Notes under the pieces: generated by a model
Told to the model about the DNA's origin: nothing
What the model saw: the letters and a program-made list of their open reading frames with translations, nothing else
The model's database searches: none
From: an uncultured Erysipelotrichaceae bacterium
GTDB taxonomy: Bacteria > Bacillota_I > Bacilli_A > RF39 > UBA660
Direction of reading: 5' to 3'
NCBI GenBank assembly: GCA_902789225.1
Contig: CADANC010000006.1
Coordinates: 1-64,000 of the forward strand
DNA: 64,000 bases
Shown: positions 18,259 to 27,465 of the stretch, in pieces
How positions within the stretch are numbered: position 1 is the stretch's first letter
Layout: each line of letters begins with the position of its first letter
Program-made: the position numbers and the translations under genes

Positions 18259-18927
18259 TTATTTTTTATTAATTATATTATAAGATTCATCTATTAATTC
18301 AAATATTTCTTCGTCTTTTAAAGTATTATTAAGAATTATAGATATCCAACTTTTTTTATTCATATGATAAGCTTTATAATAGCCTTTATTTTGAAGTAGT
18401 AGTTTTATTTTATTACTATCTAACTTTATATTTAATAGTTCTACTATTCCATTTCCTTCATCAATTTTTGATTTATCAACATTTGTAATTAAAGCGAACC
18501 ATTTATTATTATTTTTATTTCTAAATATACCAAAGAAGGGATACTTTTCCCATAAGAATTCAGGATCAACTAAATATTTATCTTTTATATATTTTGCTAT
18601 TTTATTTGCTTGCTCATTAATAAATAAAATATCTTCATAACAATTATTCTTTATATCAATTAGAATATTTTTATATTCATCTTTTACTTTACTTACAAAT
18701 TCTCCTGTCATTTTAGTTCGTATATTTGTATATTCTTCATTTGATTGTAAATCATATACTTTACCAGTTACTGTGCCGTTATTATCAATTGTAATTATTG
18801 CTTTAAACTCATTATTTAAAAAATATCTTTCATATGTATACATGCTGTTTTCTTTAATAAATCCATATTTTATTAATTTATTAAGATTAACTTTTGTTCT
18901 TTGAAATATTTCTTTTTCTATATTCAT
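18259..18927 (-). CDS. MmcQ/YjbR family protein
   Basis: The 222-residue cytoplasmic protein starts behind GCAGGTG. The C-terminal 120 residues match the MmcQ/YjbR (CyaY-like fold) pattern: the segment WEKYPFFGIFRNKNNNKWFALI, then a leucine-rich stretch, then GYYKAYHMNKKSWISIIL and a final helix DEEIFELIDESY. The N-terminal 100 residues carry the extra domain found in longer YjbR proteins (TGKVYDLQSNEEY). YjbR is DNA-binding-like in structure but has no settled function. Confidence 0.8.
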   Translation of the reverse strand: MNIEKEIFQRTKVNLNKLIKYGFIKENSMYTYERYFLNNEFKAIITIDNNGTVTGKVYDLQSNEEYTNIRTKMTGEFVSKVKDEYKNILIDIKNNCYEDILFINEQANKIAKYIKDKYLVDPEFLWEKYPFFGIFRNKNNNKWFALITNVDKSKIDEGNGIVELLNIKLDSNKIKLLLQNKGYYKAYHMNKKSWISIILNNTLKDEEIFELIDESYNIINKK

Positions 18928-18948
18928 ATTTTCACCTGCATTTAATTA

Positions 18949-19335
18949 TCAATTATTAAATCTTAATAAATAACCATCTGGATCTTGAATTAAGAATTCT
19001 TTGTCATAAGAAATTTTATTATTAACTCTATATTCATGTGTTTCTAAATCTAGAAATAATTCTAAATTTTGTTCTTTTACTCTTTTATACATACTATCTA
19101 TATCTTTAATTGACATACTTATATTTATTCCTCTACCATAAGGATATTCCATAATTCCTGTATTCCAATTGTTATTGTTTTCTTCTATCATAATTTGATT
19201 ATCTTCTAATTGTAAAAATACAAATTTATCTTCTATTCTTTCATACATTACTTTAAGACCTAATTTTAAATAGAATTCTTTACTTTTATTTATATCAGAT
19301 ACACTTAATTCTGGTATTAAACTATTAAATCTCAT
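18949..19335 (-). CDS. VOC-superfamily (glyoxalase/bleomycin-resistance) protein
   Basis: The start is the ATG at 19333-19335 behind AAGGAAG, so the product is about 128 residues. It has the paired beta-alpha-beta layout of VOC proteins: LIPELSVSDINKSKEFYLKLGLKV, then a second half ending FLIQDPDGYLLRFNN. VOC members range from glyoxalase I to drug-binding resistance proteins, and the substrate cannot be read from the sequence. It follows the lipoprotein gene by 13 bases, in a small operon with DUF1848 upstream. Confidence 0.8.
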   Translation of the reverse strand: MRFNSLIPELSVSDINKSKEFYLKLGLKVMYERIEDKFVFLQLEDNQIMIEENNNNWNTGIMEYPYGRGINISMSIKDIDSMYKRVKEQNLELFLDLETHEYRVNNKISYDKEFLIQDPDGYLLRFNN

Positions 19336-19348
19336 ATATACTTCCTTT

Positions 19349-19789
19349 TCATTTTTCAAATTTAGCAATTATACTTCCATTTCCTAAATCATCTAAGTTA
19401 TCAATATGACCTATCTTTGTATAACTATATTCTGTATCAAATGATTCATAAAATATAACTAGACAATTATTACCAAATAACATCACATCTCCTTTTTCAA
19501 TGTGTTTAGGATTATATGAATTTGTTGATAAAGTATTATCCATATTAACATATTTTTCATTACCGTTTAAATCATTCATATTATACTCTTGAGGTAATAA
19601 ATTAATAAATTCTTCTACAGTATTATTATTTTCTAAATTTAGATTATATGTTTTATCATCAATAGTTACTTTTATATTAGACATCTTTATATCACTTTCC
19701 TTTGTTTTATCATTATTATCTTTTGAATTATTTGTACATCCTGCTAGTAGTAAAATACATATAATTAATATTGATATTATCTTTTTCAT
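19349..19789 (-). CDS. Lipoprotein with a cyclophilin-like (PF18050-type) domain
   Basis: The 146-residue protein has a lipoprotein signal peptide ending in the lipobox LLAGC (Cys at 18). A short Asn/Lys/Asp linker follows. The domain has the cyclophilin_like pattern: a KVTIDDKTYNLNLENN start, then EEFINLLPQEYNMNDLNGNEKY, then KGDVMLFGNNCLVIFYESF, then YTKIGHIDN. These domains share the cyclophilin fold but lack known isomerase residues. It should be lipid-anchored on the outer face of the membrane. It is cotranscribed with DUF1848 (4 bases upstream) and the VOC gene. Confidence 0.82.
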   Translation of the reverse strand: MKKIISILIICILLLAGCTNNSKDNNDKTKESDIKMSNIKVTIDDKTYNLNLENNNTVEEFINLLPQEYNMNDLNGNEKYVNMDNTLSTNSYNPKHIEKGDVMLFGNNCLVIFYESFDTEYSYTKIGHIDNLDDLGNGSIIAKFEK

Positions 19790-19793
19790 TTCT

Positions 19794-20687
19794 CTATTGT
19801 TTTACCTTTCTTATTTTTATTATATCATCTTCTTTTAGTTCTCCTACTAATAAAGATGATTTTGGATTATGATTATTAAAATTATTAATTACTTGTTTTT
19901 CATCGTAATTTGCATAACAATACTTACAAAAATGTTTACATGAATTATATACTCCTATATCAACCATCTCTACACATTCACATGGAACATTCTTTCTAGC
20001 TTTCCATTTTTTATACTTTTTACCAGTTAATTTTAATGCTAATTCTTTAGACATGCATTCATCTTTAATAAATCCATATTCTGTTAAGTTATTAACTTCA
20101 GCACATGTGTGAACTACTATATTATGTTTTTTAGCACTTTCACTGAAACTTTTTCCAATTACTTTAAAATCATTATCAGTAAAATTTCTATAATTTAGTA
20201 TTTTATAATTATTCCTTACATTCTTATAATCATCAATAAAAGAAATAAGTATCTTTTCTACATATCCATCTAATAGAGAACATAATTTATCAAATGCTTT
20301 TACATGATAATCTAGAGTGTATTTATCATTTATAAATACTGGATCATATCTTATTACTATGTTTTCTTTTCCTACAAATTTTGATATCTTTTTTATTGCT
20401 TCAATAATCTCTTTTTTAGGAGGTAGATTAGGTTCTATATCTTTATTATAAGATGTTAAAGTAACATGGAAATACATTTTCTTATTTATATTCTCTAACT
20501 TATCTATTATTGGTATTGGATTTTTTGTACAGAAGAATAATAAATCTACATCATCTAACATTATTCTACTAACAAGTTTTTGATTAAAAGGATTTCTTAC
20601 ATCAATAAAACCTTCTTCTAATCTATTCATTAACCATTCTGAATAAAAACCTACTATATCTGTTCTACCACTTATATTTAAAATCAC
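19794..20687 (-). CDS. DUF1848 family protein with C-terminal cysteine cluster
   Basis: The 297-residue protein starts with GTG behind GAGGTG. It has the DUF1848 opening ISGRTDIVGFYSEWLMNRLEEGF, a DLLFFCTKNP segment and a TIM-barrel-like IVIRYDPVFIN. The C-terminal Cys group is CECVEMVDIG, followed by CKHFCKYCYANY (C-x3-C-x2-C). That cluster suggests an Fe-S or zinc site, and radical-SAM-related chemistry has been suspected for such proteins, but no function is established. It is the first gene of a three-gene operon with the lipoprotein and VOC genes. Confidence 0.8.
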   Translation of the reverse strand: MILNISGRTDIVGFYSEWLMNRLEEGFIDVRNPFNQKLVSRIMLDDVDLLFFCTKNPIPIIDKLENINKKMYFHVTLTSYNKDIEPNLPPKKEIIEAIKKISKFVGKENIVIRYDPVFINDKYTLDYHVKAFDKLCSLLDGYVEKILISFIDDYKNVRNNYKILNYRNFTDNDFKVIGKSFSESAKKHNIVVHTCAEVNNLTEYGFIKDECMSKELALKLTGKKYKKWKARKNVPCECVEMVDIGVYNSCKHFCKYCYANYDEKQVINNFNNHNPKSSLLVGELKEDDIIKIRKVKQ

Positions 20688-20721
20688 TTTAACACCTCAT
20701 ATAAATTATATCATGTAAAAA

Positions 20722-20740
20722 GGCTAGATATTTCTAGTCC
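20722..20740 (-). terminator. Terminator of the 17-gene lipid operon
   Basis: GGACTAGA-loop-TCTAGCC is followed by T5 on the minus strand. It lies 40 bases past the MFS gene stop and before the DUF1848 gene. It is the only clear terminator found between 20780 and 37663. Confidence 0.7.
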
Positions 20741-20779
20741 ATTTTATTATTTATTATAGTTTTATATTCTTTGCCCACT

Positions 20780-22009
20780 TTAATTATTTTCTAATTCTTT
20801 TATTGGCTTAATAAAGTTTATACTAATTCCAGTTATTAAAAGCAACATTCCTGCTATACTAATAATTGCTCCAGAACTTCTTCCAATACTACTTTCCATA
20901 ATTAAAGATGTTTTATCAGCAAGTATTCCAGATATTGCATATGCAACAACATAACCTATTTGTGAAACTACTGAAATAATACTCCAAACTCTACCTTGAT
21001 ATTCCTCTAAAACATTTATTCTAACTAAATAATCTAAACAATTATTTACAAATGGCAACATAAAGAAAAAGAAAAATCCAGAAACACAAATTAAATAAAT
21101 ATTTTCTTTTAAACCAACAATTATCATTCCAAACCCTGCCAGTAATAATGAACGTGAAAGTATTTTAACATATCCCCTTTTTATACCTTTAACTCCAAGA
21201 TATATTCCTGAAACAATCATTCCAGATGCACATATTGTTTCACATATTCCAAGTATTTTGCTTGTTGTAAAATCTAAAACGAGTGGCTCTGCTAAAATTT
21301 GAAATGTTCCAATAAAAAATGTAACCAAAGATGAAATAACTAAAATATATACCAAACCCTTATTAGAGGCAATAACTTTCCAACCTGTACGAAACTCTTT
21401 TAAAAAGCCTGCTTTTTTTATAATCTTTTTTGTTTTTATACTATTCTTAACAACTCTTGTTGTCAAAATTGTTAATATAAATGTACAAATATCTATTATT
21501 AGTAATAATTTAATATCACTCACAGATAAAAGTAGTCCTGCAATTAAAGGAGATATTAAATATCTTGCTCCTCCTGCAATACCCATCATACCACTTGCCC
21601 TAGAATATTCATCTTTTGATAATAGATCTGTCATAGTTGCTTTATATGATGGCTCAAGTAAAGAAGAAAAGATTGCACTTATTAAAATACCAATACAAAT
21701 CTGTAAAAGTGTTGCTCCACCATTAAACATACAAATTAGTATATAGATTACACCTATTGCTGATAATCCATCTCCTATCATCATAAGATTTCTTCTATCA
21801 TATCTATCCGCAAGTACACCTGCCGGCATACCTAAAATTAATAACGGCAATGATGACAATAGCATTACTAATGCCATATTTGCTGCACTTCCTGTTGTAT
21901 TAAATATATAAACACTTAACCCAAAACTTGTTAATCCACCACCAATAGATGAAATTAACTCACCAAACCATAATAATAGGAACTTATTAAAATTAGAACT
22001 TTTTTTCAT
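20780..22009 (-). CDS. MFS exporter, last gene of the lipid operon
   Basis: The likely start is the ATG at 22007-22009, spaced behind AAGGTGG; a GTG five codons upstream is possible. The protein of about 409 residues has 12 predicted membrane helices. The MFS A-motif between helices 2 and 3 is GVLADRYDRRNLMMIGD. It resembles the MFS_3/EntS-like group of small-molecule exporters. It overlaps the acyl-CoA ligase gene upstream in frame-shifted register or nearly abuts it. As the terminal gene of a biosynthetic operon it is the natural candidate to move the lipid product or intermediate across the membrane (inference). Confidence 0.85.
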   Translation of the reverse strand: MKKSSNFNKFLLLWFGELISSIGGGLTSFGLSVYIFNTTGSAANMALVMLLSSLPLLILGMPAGVLADRYDRRNLMMIGDGLSAIGVIYILICMFNGGATLLQICIGILISAIFSSLLEPSYKATMTDLLSKDEYSRASGMMGIAGGARYLISPLIAGLLLSVSDIKLLLIIDICTFILTILTTRVVKNSIKTKKIIKKAGFLKEFRTGWKVIASNKGLVYILVISSLVTFFIGTFQILAEPLVLDFTTSKILGICETICASGMIVSGIYLGVKGIKRGYVKILSRSLLLAGFGMIIVGLKENIYLICVSGFFFFFMLPFVNNCLDYLVRINVLEEYQGRVWSIISVVSQIGYVVAYAISGILADKTSLIMESSIGRSSGAIISIAGMLLLITGISINFIKPIKELENN

Positions 22010-22017
22010 AAATTTAA

Positions 22018-23616
22018 TTACCACCTTTTTATTTTCAAAGTTGATGTTTTAGGAAATTCCTGTTCTTCTATTACAAAATCACTAATATGTTTAAATACAG
22101 GAAGATTACTATTTAATTCATCAATCATTTCTTTAATTGTATTATCTATATTTTTTTTCTTTTTATAGTTATCCTCTAATACAATATGAGCAACTAAATG
22201 AGATTCTTTCTTTACCTCTTTTGCTTTAACTAAAACTTCCTTGACAAATTCATATTCTGATATTTTTTCTTCTAGTTCTTCTGGATAAATATTTTCTCCA
22301 TTATTAGCAATTATTACATTTTTAATTCTACCAACTATATAAAGATAACCATCTTTATCAAAATATCCTAAATCTCCTGTATAAAACCAACCTTTTTTAA
22401 AAACTTCATCATTTTGTGATTTATTGTAATATCCAAGCATTACTTGTGGGCCTTTTGCTATTATTTCTCCTATTCCATCTTTATCTTTATTCACAATTTT
22501 AATTTGTGTTTCCTTTAAAGGTGTACCTACACTATTATTTTTTTTAGAATGTATGCCCATAACAGTTAATATTGGAGATGTTTCTGTCAATCCATATCCT
22601 TGATAAATATTGAATCCTAGTCCCATTAAATAATTAAATATATCATCATCAAGTCTTGCAGCTCCACAAGGAATTATTCTTAAATTACCACCTAATTCAT
22701 TATGAATTGATTTAAAAACTTTCTTTTTTATATTTATATGAAATTTCAATAAAAAATCAGTTATTTTTATCATTCTATTTACTAATTTTTCTTTCTTTTG
22801 ATTTTTTACTTCCATTTTAATTCCTAATGCAATAAACTCTAATACTCTTGGAACACAATTTATTACTGTTGGCTTATATTTTTTTAAATCTTTCTTAATA
22901 TTTTTAAATGATGAGCAAAAACATACAGATGATCCACTCATTAAAGGTGTCACTACTGAACAAGTAAATTCATAAGTATGATGTAAAGGCAATATAGAGA
23001 AAAACTTGTCATTAGTGTCTAAATCAAACCTAAAATTCAAGTTATAAGCATTACGAATTATATTGTATTGTGACAATTTAACTATTTTTGCTTTTGCAGA
23101 AGTTCCAGATGTAAAAAGTAAAATTGATAATTCGCTATCACTTCTTTTTATCTTATCAACAAATTTATCTTTATAATATATTTTTTTGCCATCTTTTTGC
23201 ATTTTTTTGAACTCATACTTGTCCATATTAACATATTTAACTTTATATATTTCTTTGCTGATAATATCTATTTTTTCTTTCATATCTGATGAATAAAAAA
23301 TTATATCAACATTAGATTGTTTTATAACTCTTTCTATTTCTGTTGGGGTTAATTCTTTATCAAGAGGAACAATTATTCCAACATAAGACACAACTGATAG
23401 ATATGTTAAGACCCAATTATAAGAGTTCTTACCTATAACTGCTATTCTTTTATTTTCATATCCTTTATTTAATAAATATGTTGCAAAATATTTTGTCTTT
23501 TTATATAAATCTTCAAATGTATCATAGTCATCAATATCACGATATATTGCAACATCTTTTGGATACAGTTCATAACATTTTTCTAAAAAGTCTTTAAATG
23601 TCTTCGCGTTGTTCAT
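22018..23616 (-). CDS. AMP-dependent long-chain acyl-CoA/acyl-ACP synthetase-like ligase
   Basis: The 532-residue ANL-superfamily enzyme shows the adenylation motifs in order: LLFTSGTSAKAKIVKLS (A3, near residue 168), GYGLTETSP (A5), YTGDLGYFDKDGYLYIVGR (A7), IYPEELEE, and the C-terminal catalytic Lys in TSTLKIKRW. It should activate a carboxylic acid as acyl-AMP and pass it to CoA or ACP. In this operon it could supply the starter for FabH or reactivate an acyl chain. It lies 2 bases from the biotin ligase gene. The P-loop departs from the usual TSGTTGxPK, with Ala-Lys-Ala-Lys. Confidence 0.88.
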   Translation of the reverse strand: MNNAKTFKDFLEKCYELYPKDVAIYRDIDDYDTFEDLYKKTKYFATYLLNKGYENKRIAVIGKNSYNWVLTYLSVVSYVGIIVPLDKELTPTEIERVIKQSNVDIIFYSSDMKEKIDIISKEIYKVKYVNMDKYEFKKMQKDGKKIYYKDKFVDKIKRSDSELSILLFTSGTSAKAKIVKLSQYNIIRNAYNLNFRFDLDTNDKFFSILPLHHTYEFTCSVVTPLMSGSSVCFCSSFKNIKKDLKKYKPTVINCVPRVLEFIALGIKMEVKNQKKEKLVNRMIKITDFLLKFHINIKKKVFKSIHNELGGNLRIIPCGAARLDDDIFNYLMGLGFNIYQGYGLTETSPILTVMGIHSKKNNSVGTPLKETQIKIVNKDKDGIGEIIAKGPQVMLGYYNKSQNDEVFKKGWFYTGDLGYFDKDGYLYIVGRIKNVIIANNGENIYPEELEEKISEYEFVKEVLVKAKEVKKESHLVAHIVLEDNYKKKKNIDNTIKEMIDELNSNLPVFKHISDFVIEEQEFPKTSTLKIKRW

Positions 23617-23618
23617 TG

Positions 23619-24131
23619 TTATTTCTCACTTTCAATTTCTTTTATTAACCCACTTATTATATCTTCTTTATTATACTTTCTCTCTGTTTCAATATAAATT
23701 GATGTTGCTATCTCTTGTATATCTTCTGGCAAAGATTTTTGATTAACATTTATTCCTATACCAATTATCAAATAATCAAGTTTATTTAAAGAATATTGTG
23801 TTTCTATCAAAATACCACCTAACTTTTTACCATTCAAATAAACATCATTAGGCTTCTTAACATAAGTATTAACATCACATAATTTATTTATAACATTCGA
23901 AACAATAATTCCAATTCTATATGAATAATCTAATGGAATAGGTTTATTCCTGTTCTTGATTAAAAAACTACAAATAATACTATCTTTATCAGAGTACCAA
24001 GATGTACCTTTTGTTCCATAACCGGCAGTTTGTTCTTCACTTATAATTATAGTATCAGCATTAGTATTTTTTGCAATTTCTTTTGCATATAAATTGGTGC
24101 TATTTATACTTTTTAATTCTATTCTGTTCAT
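23619..24131 (-). CDS. birA: Biotin-protein ligase without a DNA-binding domain
   Basis: The start is the ATG at 24129-24131 behind GAGGTG; the longer frame to 24155 is unsupported. At 170 residues the protein is the short, catalytic-only type with no N-terminal helix-turn-helix. Motifs: STNLYAKEI, EEQTAGYGTKGTSWYS (biotinyl-AMP loop), VKKPNDVYLNGKKLGGILIE and GIGINVN. It should attach biotin to the AccB protein encoded in the same operon. It overlaps the GT4 gene upstream by 32 bases. Its presence in the operon suggests that AccB biotinylation is matched to pathway expression. Confidence 0.9.
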   Translation of the reverse strand: MNRIELKSINSTNLYAKEIAKNTNADTIIISEEQTAGYGTKGTSWYSDKDSIICSFLIKNRNKPIPLDYSYRIGIIVSNVINKLCDVNTYVKKPNDVYLNGKKLGGILIETQYSLNKLDYLIIGIGINVNQKSLPEDIQEIATSIYIETERKYNKEDIISGLIKEIESEK

Positions 24132-25146
24132 TGTCAAACACCTCAGTTTTTTCATCTAAAACATATTTGTAAACTTCTTTCAATCTTTTACCAATATTAG
24201 ACAAATCTACTTCTTTTACTACCTCATAACCTTTATTAGTCACATTTTTAAGTTTGCCATTTAATATATTTTCTATCTTGTCCTTACATTCTAAAACATT
24301 TTTTGATTTATATATATTTTTACCATCTTCTAAGTATTCGTAAATTGGTATATCATTTATTATAGTCGGTGTTTTTAAAGCCAATGCTTCCAATAGAACT
24401 ATACCCTCTGTTTCTTCTCTTGTTAGAAATACAAATATATCAGATCCAACGTATGCGTCCCTCAACTCATCACTCTTAACAAATCCCGGAAATAATACAT
24501 TATCAGGTTTATTTATTATTGCAGAACTTATTTTTTTAGGAATATATTTAAAATCTAAATGTCCAAACCATATAAATTTATAATTTGGAAATATTCTTGC
24601 AAGTTCTAAAAAATCTAGTAGTCCTTTTCTTTCAAAAAACAAACCAACAGACATTATTACTTTATCATCTTTAGCATAATTATATTTTTTTCTAAATGCC
24701 ATTCCATTGGCTTTTTTTCTATCATAAATACTTAATTCTATGCCATTTGAAATAGGAAATATTTTTTTCTTTATTCCATAGTTTTCGATTAAACTTTTTG
24801 AATATTCAGTAGGAGTTATTATTACATCTCCTGTTTTATAACAATGTATTAACCATTTTTTATATACTTTTGATAATATATTTGAAAATTTAAAAGTATC
24901 TCTAAAATCTTCTTCCGTAGAATGGGCATAGTATATTACTTTTTTTCCTCTTTTTTTACATTTTTTAGCAAAAGACAATGACTTTGGATAAACACCATTT
25001 ATATGCACAATATCATAATCATCACTTTCATCAGTTGTATATGGAATACCAATTTCTTTTAATATCTTTTCTTGATGAAGTATTGCTGTACCGATTCCAC
25101 TTTTTGCTAAATCTTTATAATCTCCTTTATATAATAGCACTTTCAT
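24100..25146 (-). CDS. GT4 glycosyltransferase, possibly a glycolipid glycosyltransferase
   Basis: The 348-residue GT-B enzyme opens MKVLLYKGDYKDLAKSGIGT, with DYDIVHINGVYPKSL in the N-terminal domain. The C-terminal donor site includes IMSVGLFFERKGLLDFLELA and EETEGIVLLEALALKTP (E-x7-E). The KSGIG...HQEKIL opening resembles the diglucosyl-diacylglycerol synthase (LafB) type of Firmicutes, so a lipid acceptor is plausible; this comparison is from memory. Its place among lipid genes and UDP-galactopyranose mutase supports a glycolipid product. The donor is not determined. Confidence 0.8.
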   Translation of the reverse strand: MKVLLYKGDYKDLAKSGIGTAILHQEKILKEIGIPYTTDESDDYDIVHINGVYPKSLSFAKKCKKRGKKVIYYAHSTEEDFRDTFKFSNILSKVYKKWLIHCYKTGDVIITPTEYSKSLIENYGIKKKIFPISNGIELSIYDRKKANGMAFRKKYNYAKDDKVIMSVGLFFERKGLLDFLELARIFPNYKFIWFGHLDFKYIPKKISSAIINKPDNVLFPGFVKSDELRDAYVGSDIFVFLTREETEGIVLLEALALKTPTIINDIPIYEYLEDGKNIYKSKNVLECKDKIENILNGKLKNVTNKGYEVVKEVDLSNIGKRLKEVYKYVLDEKTEVFDNEQNRIKKYK

Positions 25147-25176
25147 ATTAACCCATTCCTTTCAGTATTAACTATT

Positions 25177-26277
25177 TTAAATATTTTCACATAAATCCAT
25201 TGCTGCCTTTATTACATCATCCATATCATAATATTTGTATTCGGCTAATCTGCCACCAAATATTACCTTATTTTCTTTTTCAGATAGTTTTTTATATGCT
25301 TCTGCTAACTGATTATTTTTGTCATCATTAACTGTATAGTATTTTTCCATACTATCTTCATAATTAGATGGGTATTCAAAAGTTATTACAGTTTTAGGAG
25401 AAGTTGAATCGAATTCAAAGTGCTTGTGTTCAATTACTCTTGTATAGTCAACCTCGTTTCCTGTATAATTGACAACTGCATTTCCTTGATAATTAACTTT
25501 ATCAAGGATTTTTGTATCAAATCTTAATGACCTATATTCTAGTTTTCCAAGTTTGTAATTATAATACTCGTCTAATGCGCCCGTATAAATTATCTTATCA
25601 GCCATATTTAAATATTCATCTTTATTATTAAAAAAGTCTGTATTTAATCTTATTTCAATACCATCAAGCATAGCTTCAACTAACTTTGTATATCCACCAA
25701 TAGGGATACCTTGATATTTATCATTAAAATAATTATTATCATAAGTAAATCTAACAGGTAGTCTTTTTATTATAAAAGCAGGTAGTTCATTACAATTTTT
25801 TCCCCATTGTTTTTCGGTATATTCTTTTATTAGTTTTTCATAAATAGTTCTTCCAACAAGTGATATTGCTTGTTCTTCAAGATTTTTAGGATTTGTTTTA
25901 ATTTCTTGCTTTTCTTCTTCAATATGTCGTAATGCGTCTTCTGGTGTATAAACATCTTTCCAAATTTTACTAAAAGTATTCATATTAAATGGCAAATTAT
26001 ATACTTCATTTTTATATATTGCTATTGGAGAATTTGTAAATCTATTAAATGTAGCAAAATTATTAACATATTCCCATACATCATCATAACTTGTATGAAA
26101 AATATGTGCTCCATACTTATGAACATTGATACCCTCTATACATTCTGTATAAACATTTCCACCAATGTTATCTCTTTTATCAATTATAAGTATTTTCTTT
26201 CCTTTTTTAGATAATAGATTTGCACAAGTTGCACCAAACAAACCTGCACCAACTATAAGATAATCATACTTTCCCAT
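25177..26277 (-). CDS. glf: UDP-galactopyranose mutase
   Basis: The 366-residue flavoenzyme interconverts UDP-galactopyranose and UDP-galactofuranose. It has the FAD-binding start YLIVGAGLFGATCANLLSKK with a DKRDNIGGN second motif. Other family stretches are visible: HKYGAHIFHTSYDDVWEYVN, EKQWGKNCNELPAFIIKRLPVR, NDKYQGIPIGGYTKLVE and FGGRLAEYKYYDMDDVI. The length is typical. It sits between two glycosyltransferase genes in the lipid operon, not in the capsule operon, suggesting a galactofuranose unit in the operon's own product. The capsule enzymes could share the UDP-Galf pool. Confidence 0.96.
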   Translation of the reverse strand: MGKYDYLIVGAGLFGATCANLLSKKGKKILIIDKRDNIGGNVYTECIEGINVHKYGAHIFHTSYDDVWEYVNNFATFNRFTNSPIAIYKNEVYNLPFNMNTFSKIWKDVYTPEDALRHIEEEKQEIKTNPKNLEEQAISLVGRTIYEKLIKEYTEKQWGKNCNELPAFIIKRLPVRFTYDNNYFNDKYQGIPIGGYTKLVEAMLDGIEIRLNTDFFNNKDEYLNMADKIIYTGALDEYYNYKLGKLEYRSLRFDTKILDKVNYQGNAVVNYTGNEVDYTRVIEHKHFEFDSTSPKTVITFEYPSNYEDSMEKYYTVNDDKNNQLAEAYKKLSEKENKVIFGGRLAEYKYYDMDDVIKAAMDLCENI

Positions 26278-26286
26278 TTATTCCAC

Positions 26287-27453
26287 CTATTTTAATATTT
26301 CTTCAATTTTTTCAAAGGCTAATTGACTTCCATCATAAGACCTAATTATCTCTTGATATTTTTTAAGTTTATCTATATTCTTTTTTCTAAACTTTTCTAA
26401 TTTTTTAATATTTAATTTATTGATATTTTCAACACGCATACCAATCTTTCTTCTTTCCACCATTTGTGCAGTCAATCTATGTTCTTCTTGTTGAGGAATA
26501 CATATTTGAAAAATACCAAAATAAATACTTTCATATACACTACATAAACCTCCGTGATTAACAAATAAATCTATTTGAGGTAGAAGTGCTAATTGATCAG
26601 TTGATTTTACGAACTCAATATTAGGCAAGTTTTTCATTTGTAAATTACCAACATTAATTATTGTATGTTTTCCTTTTAATAATTCATTATTTATAATATT
26701 ATTTAAAAGTTCACCATTTTCAGTAAATATAGACCCCAATGATACATAAATATCGTATTTGCCATATTTTTCTTTACTTCTTTTAAGTCTATCCTTAATT
26801 GTAGTTCCCACAAAAACAAAGGATTTGTCAAAAGTTTTATAAAATGGCTGACATTCTTTTGGTGAAAAAACTAATGTTAAATCTCCTTTATTAACAAACA
26901 AATCCATTGGACTAAACTTTCCAAGTCCATTAGATACCCTAAACTTTTTTTCTTCTTTATATAATTTTATTATTGAAGAAAAGTTTGTACAAATTAACTT
27001 CATTGTAGAGATAAACATATGAGAAAACATAAATGTCCAAAAATTATAACCCATTAGTCCACTCAAACATATAGATTTTATTCTTAATTTTTTTGATATA
27101 TTTTTAGCAAACGAACACATTGAATCATATAAGATTAAATCAGGTTTTTCTTTTTTTATTTCATCAACATATTCTAAATATGCACTTCTATTTAGCTGTA
27201 ATAGATTTTCAAATAAATTATAAAAGTTTGCTGTCACATCACTTAAATTATAAGTATCAAAATCAATTCTATATTCTTTATAATTTGCTCCTGTTTCTTC
27301 TACAAAACTTTTGTATTTTTTACTACAATACCAATCAACAGAATAACCATTTTCTATTAACTTTGATATAACAGGATATTCTGCATTTAAGTGTCCAAAT
27401 GCCGGTGTTGAAAAATATACTATTTTCTTTGTCTTTTTATTACTTTTACTCAT
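26287..27453 (-). CDS. GT1-family (UGT/MGT-like) glycosyltransferase
   Basis: The 388-residue GT-B enzyme starts VYFSTPAFGHLNAEYPVISKLIENGY, typical of macrolide- and lipid-glycosylating GT1 enzymes. The C-terminal sugar-nucleotide signature is FVNHGGLCSVYESIYFGI, then IPQQEEHRLTAQMVERRKIG. GT1 bacterial enzymes usually glycosylate small hydrophobic acceptors such as polyketides, sterols or diacylglycerol. That fits an operon making an acyl or polyketide chain. The acceptor is inferred only from the context. It is spaced 12 bases after fabF and 9 before glf. Confidence 0.85.
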   Translation of the reverse strand: MSKSNKKTKKIVYFSTPAFGHLNAEYPVISKLIENGYSVDWYCSKKYKSFVEETGANYKEYRIDFDTYNLSDVTANFYNLFENLLQLNRSAYLEYVDEIKKEKPDLILYDSMCSFAKNISKKLRIKSICLSGLMGYNFWTFMFSHMFISTMKLICTNFSSIIKLYKEEKKFRVSNGLGKFSPMDLFVNKGDLTLVFSPKECQPFYKTFDKSFVFVGTTIKDRLKRSKEKYGKYDIYVSLGSIFTENGELLNNIINNELLKGKHTIINVGNLQMKNLPNIEFVKSTDQLALLPQIDLFVNHGGLCSVYESIYFGIFQICIPQQEEHRLTAQMVERRKIGMRVENINKLNIKKLEKFRKKNIDKLKKYQEIIRSYDGSQLAFEKIEEILK

Positions 27454-27465
27454 ATAAATTCCTCA

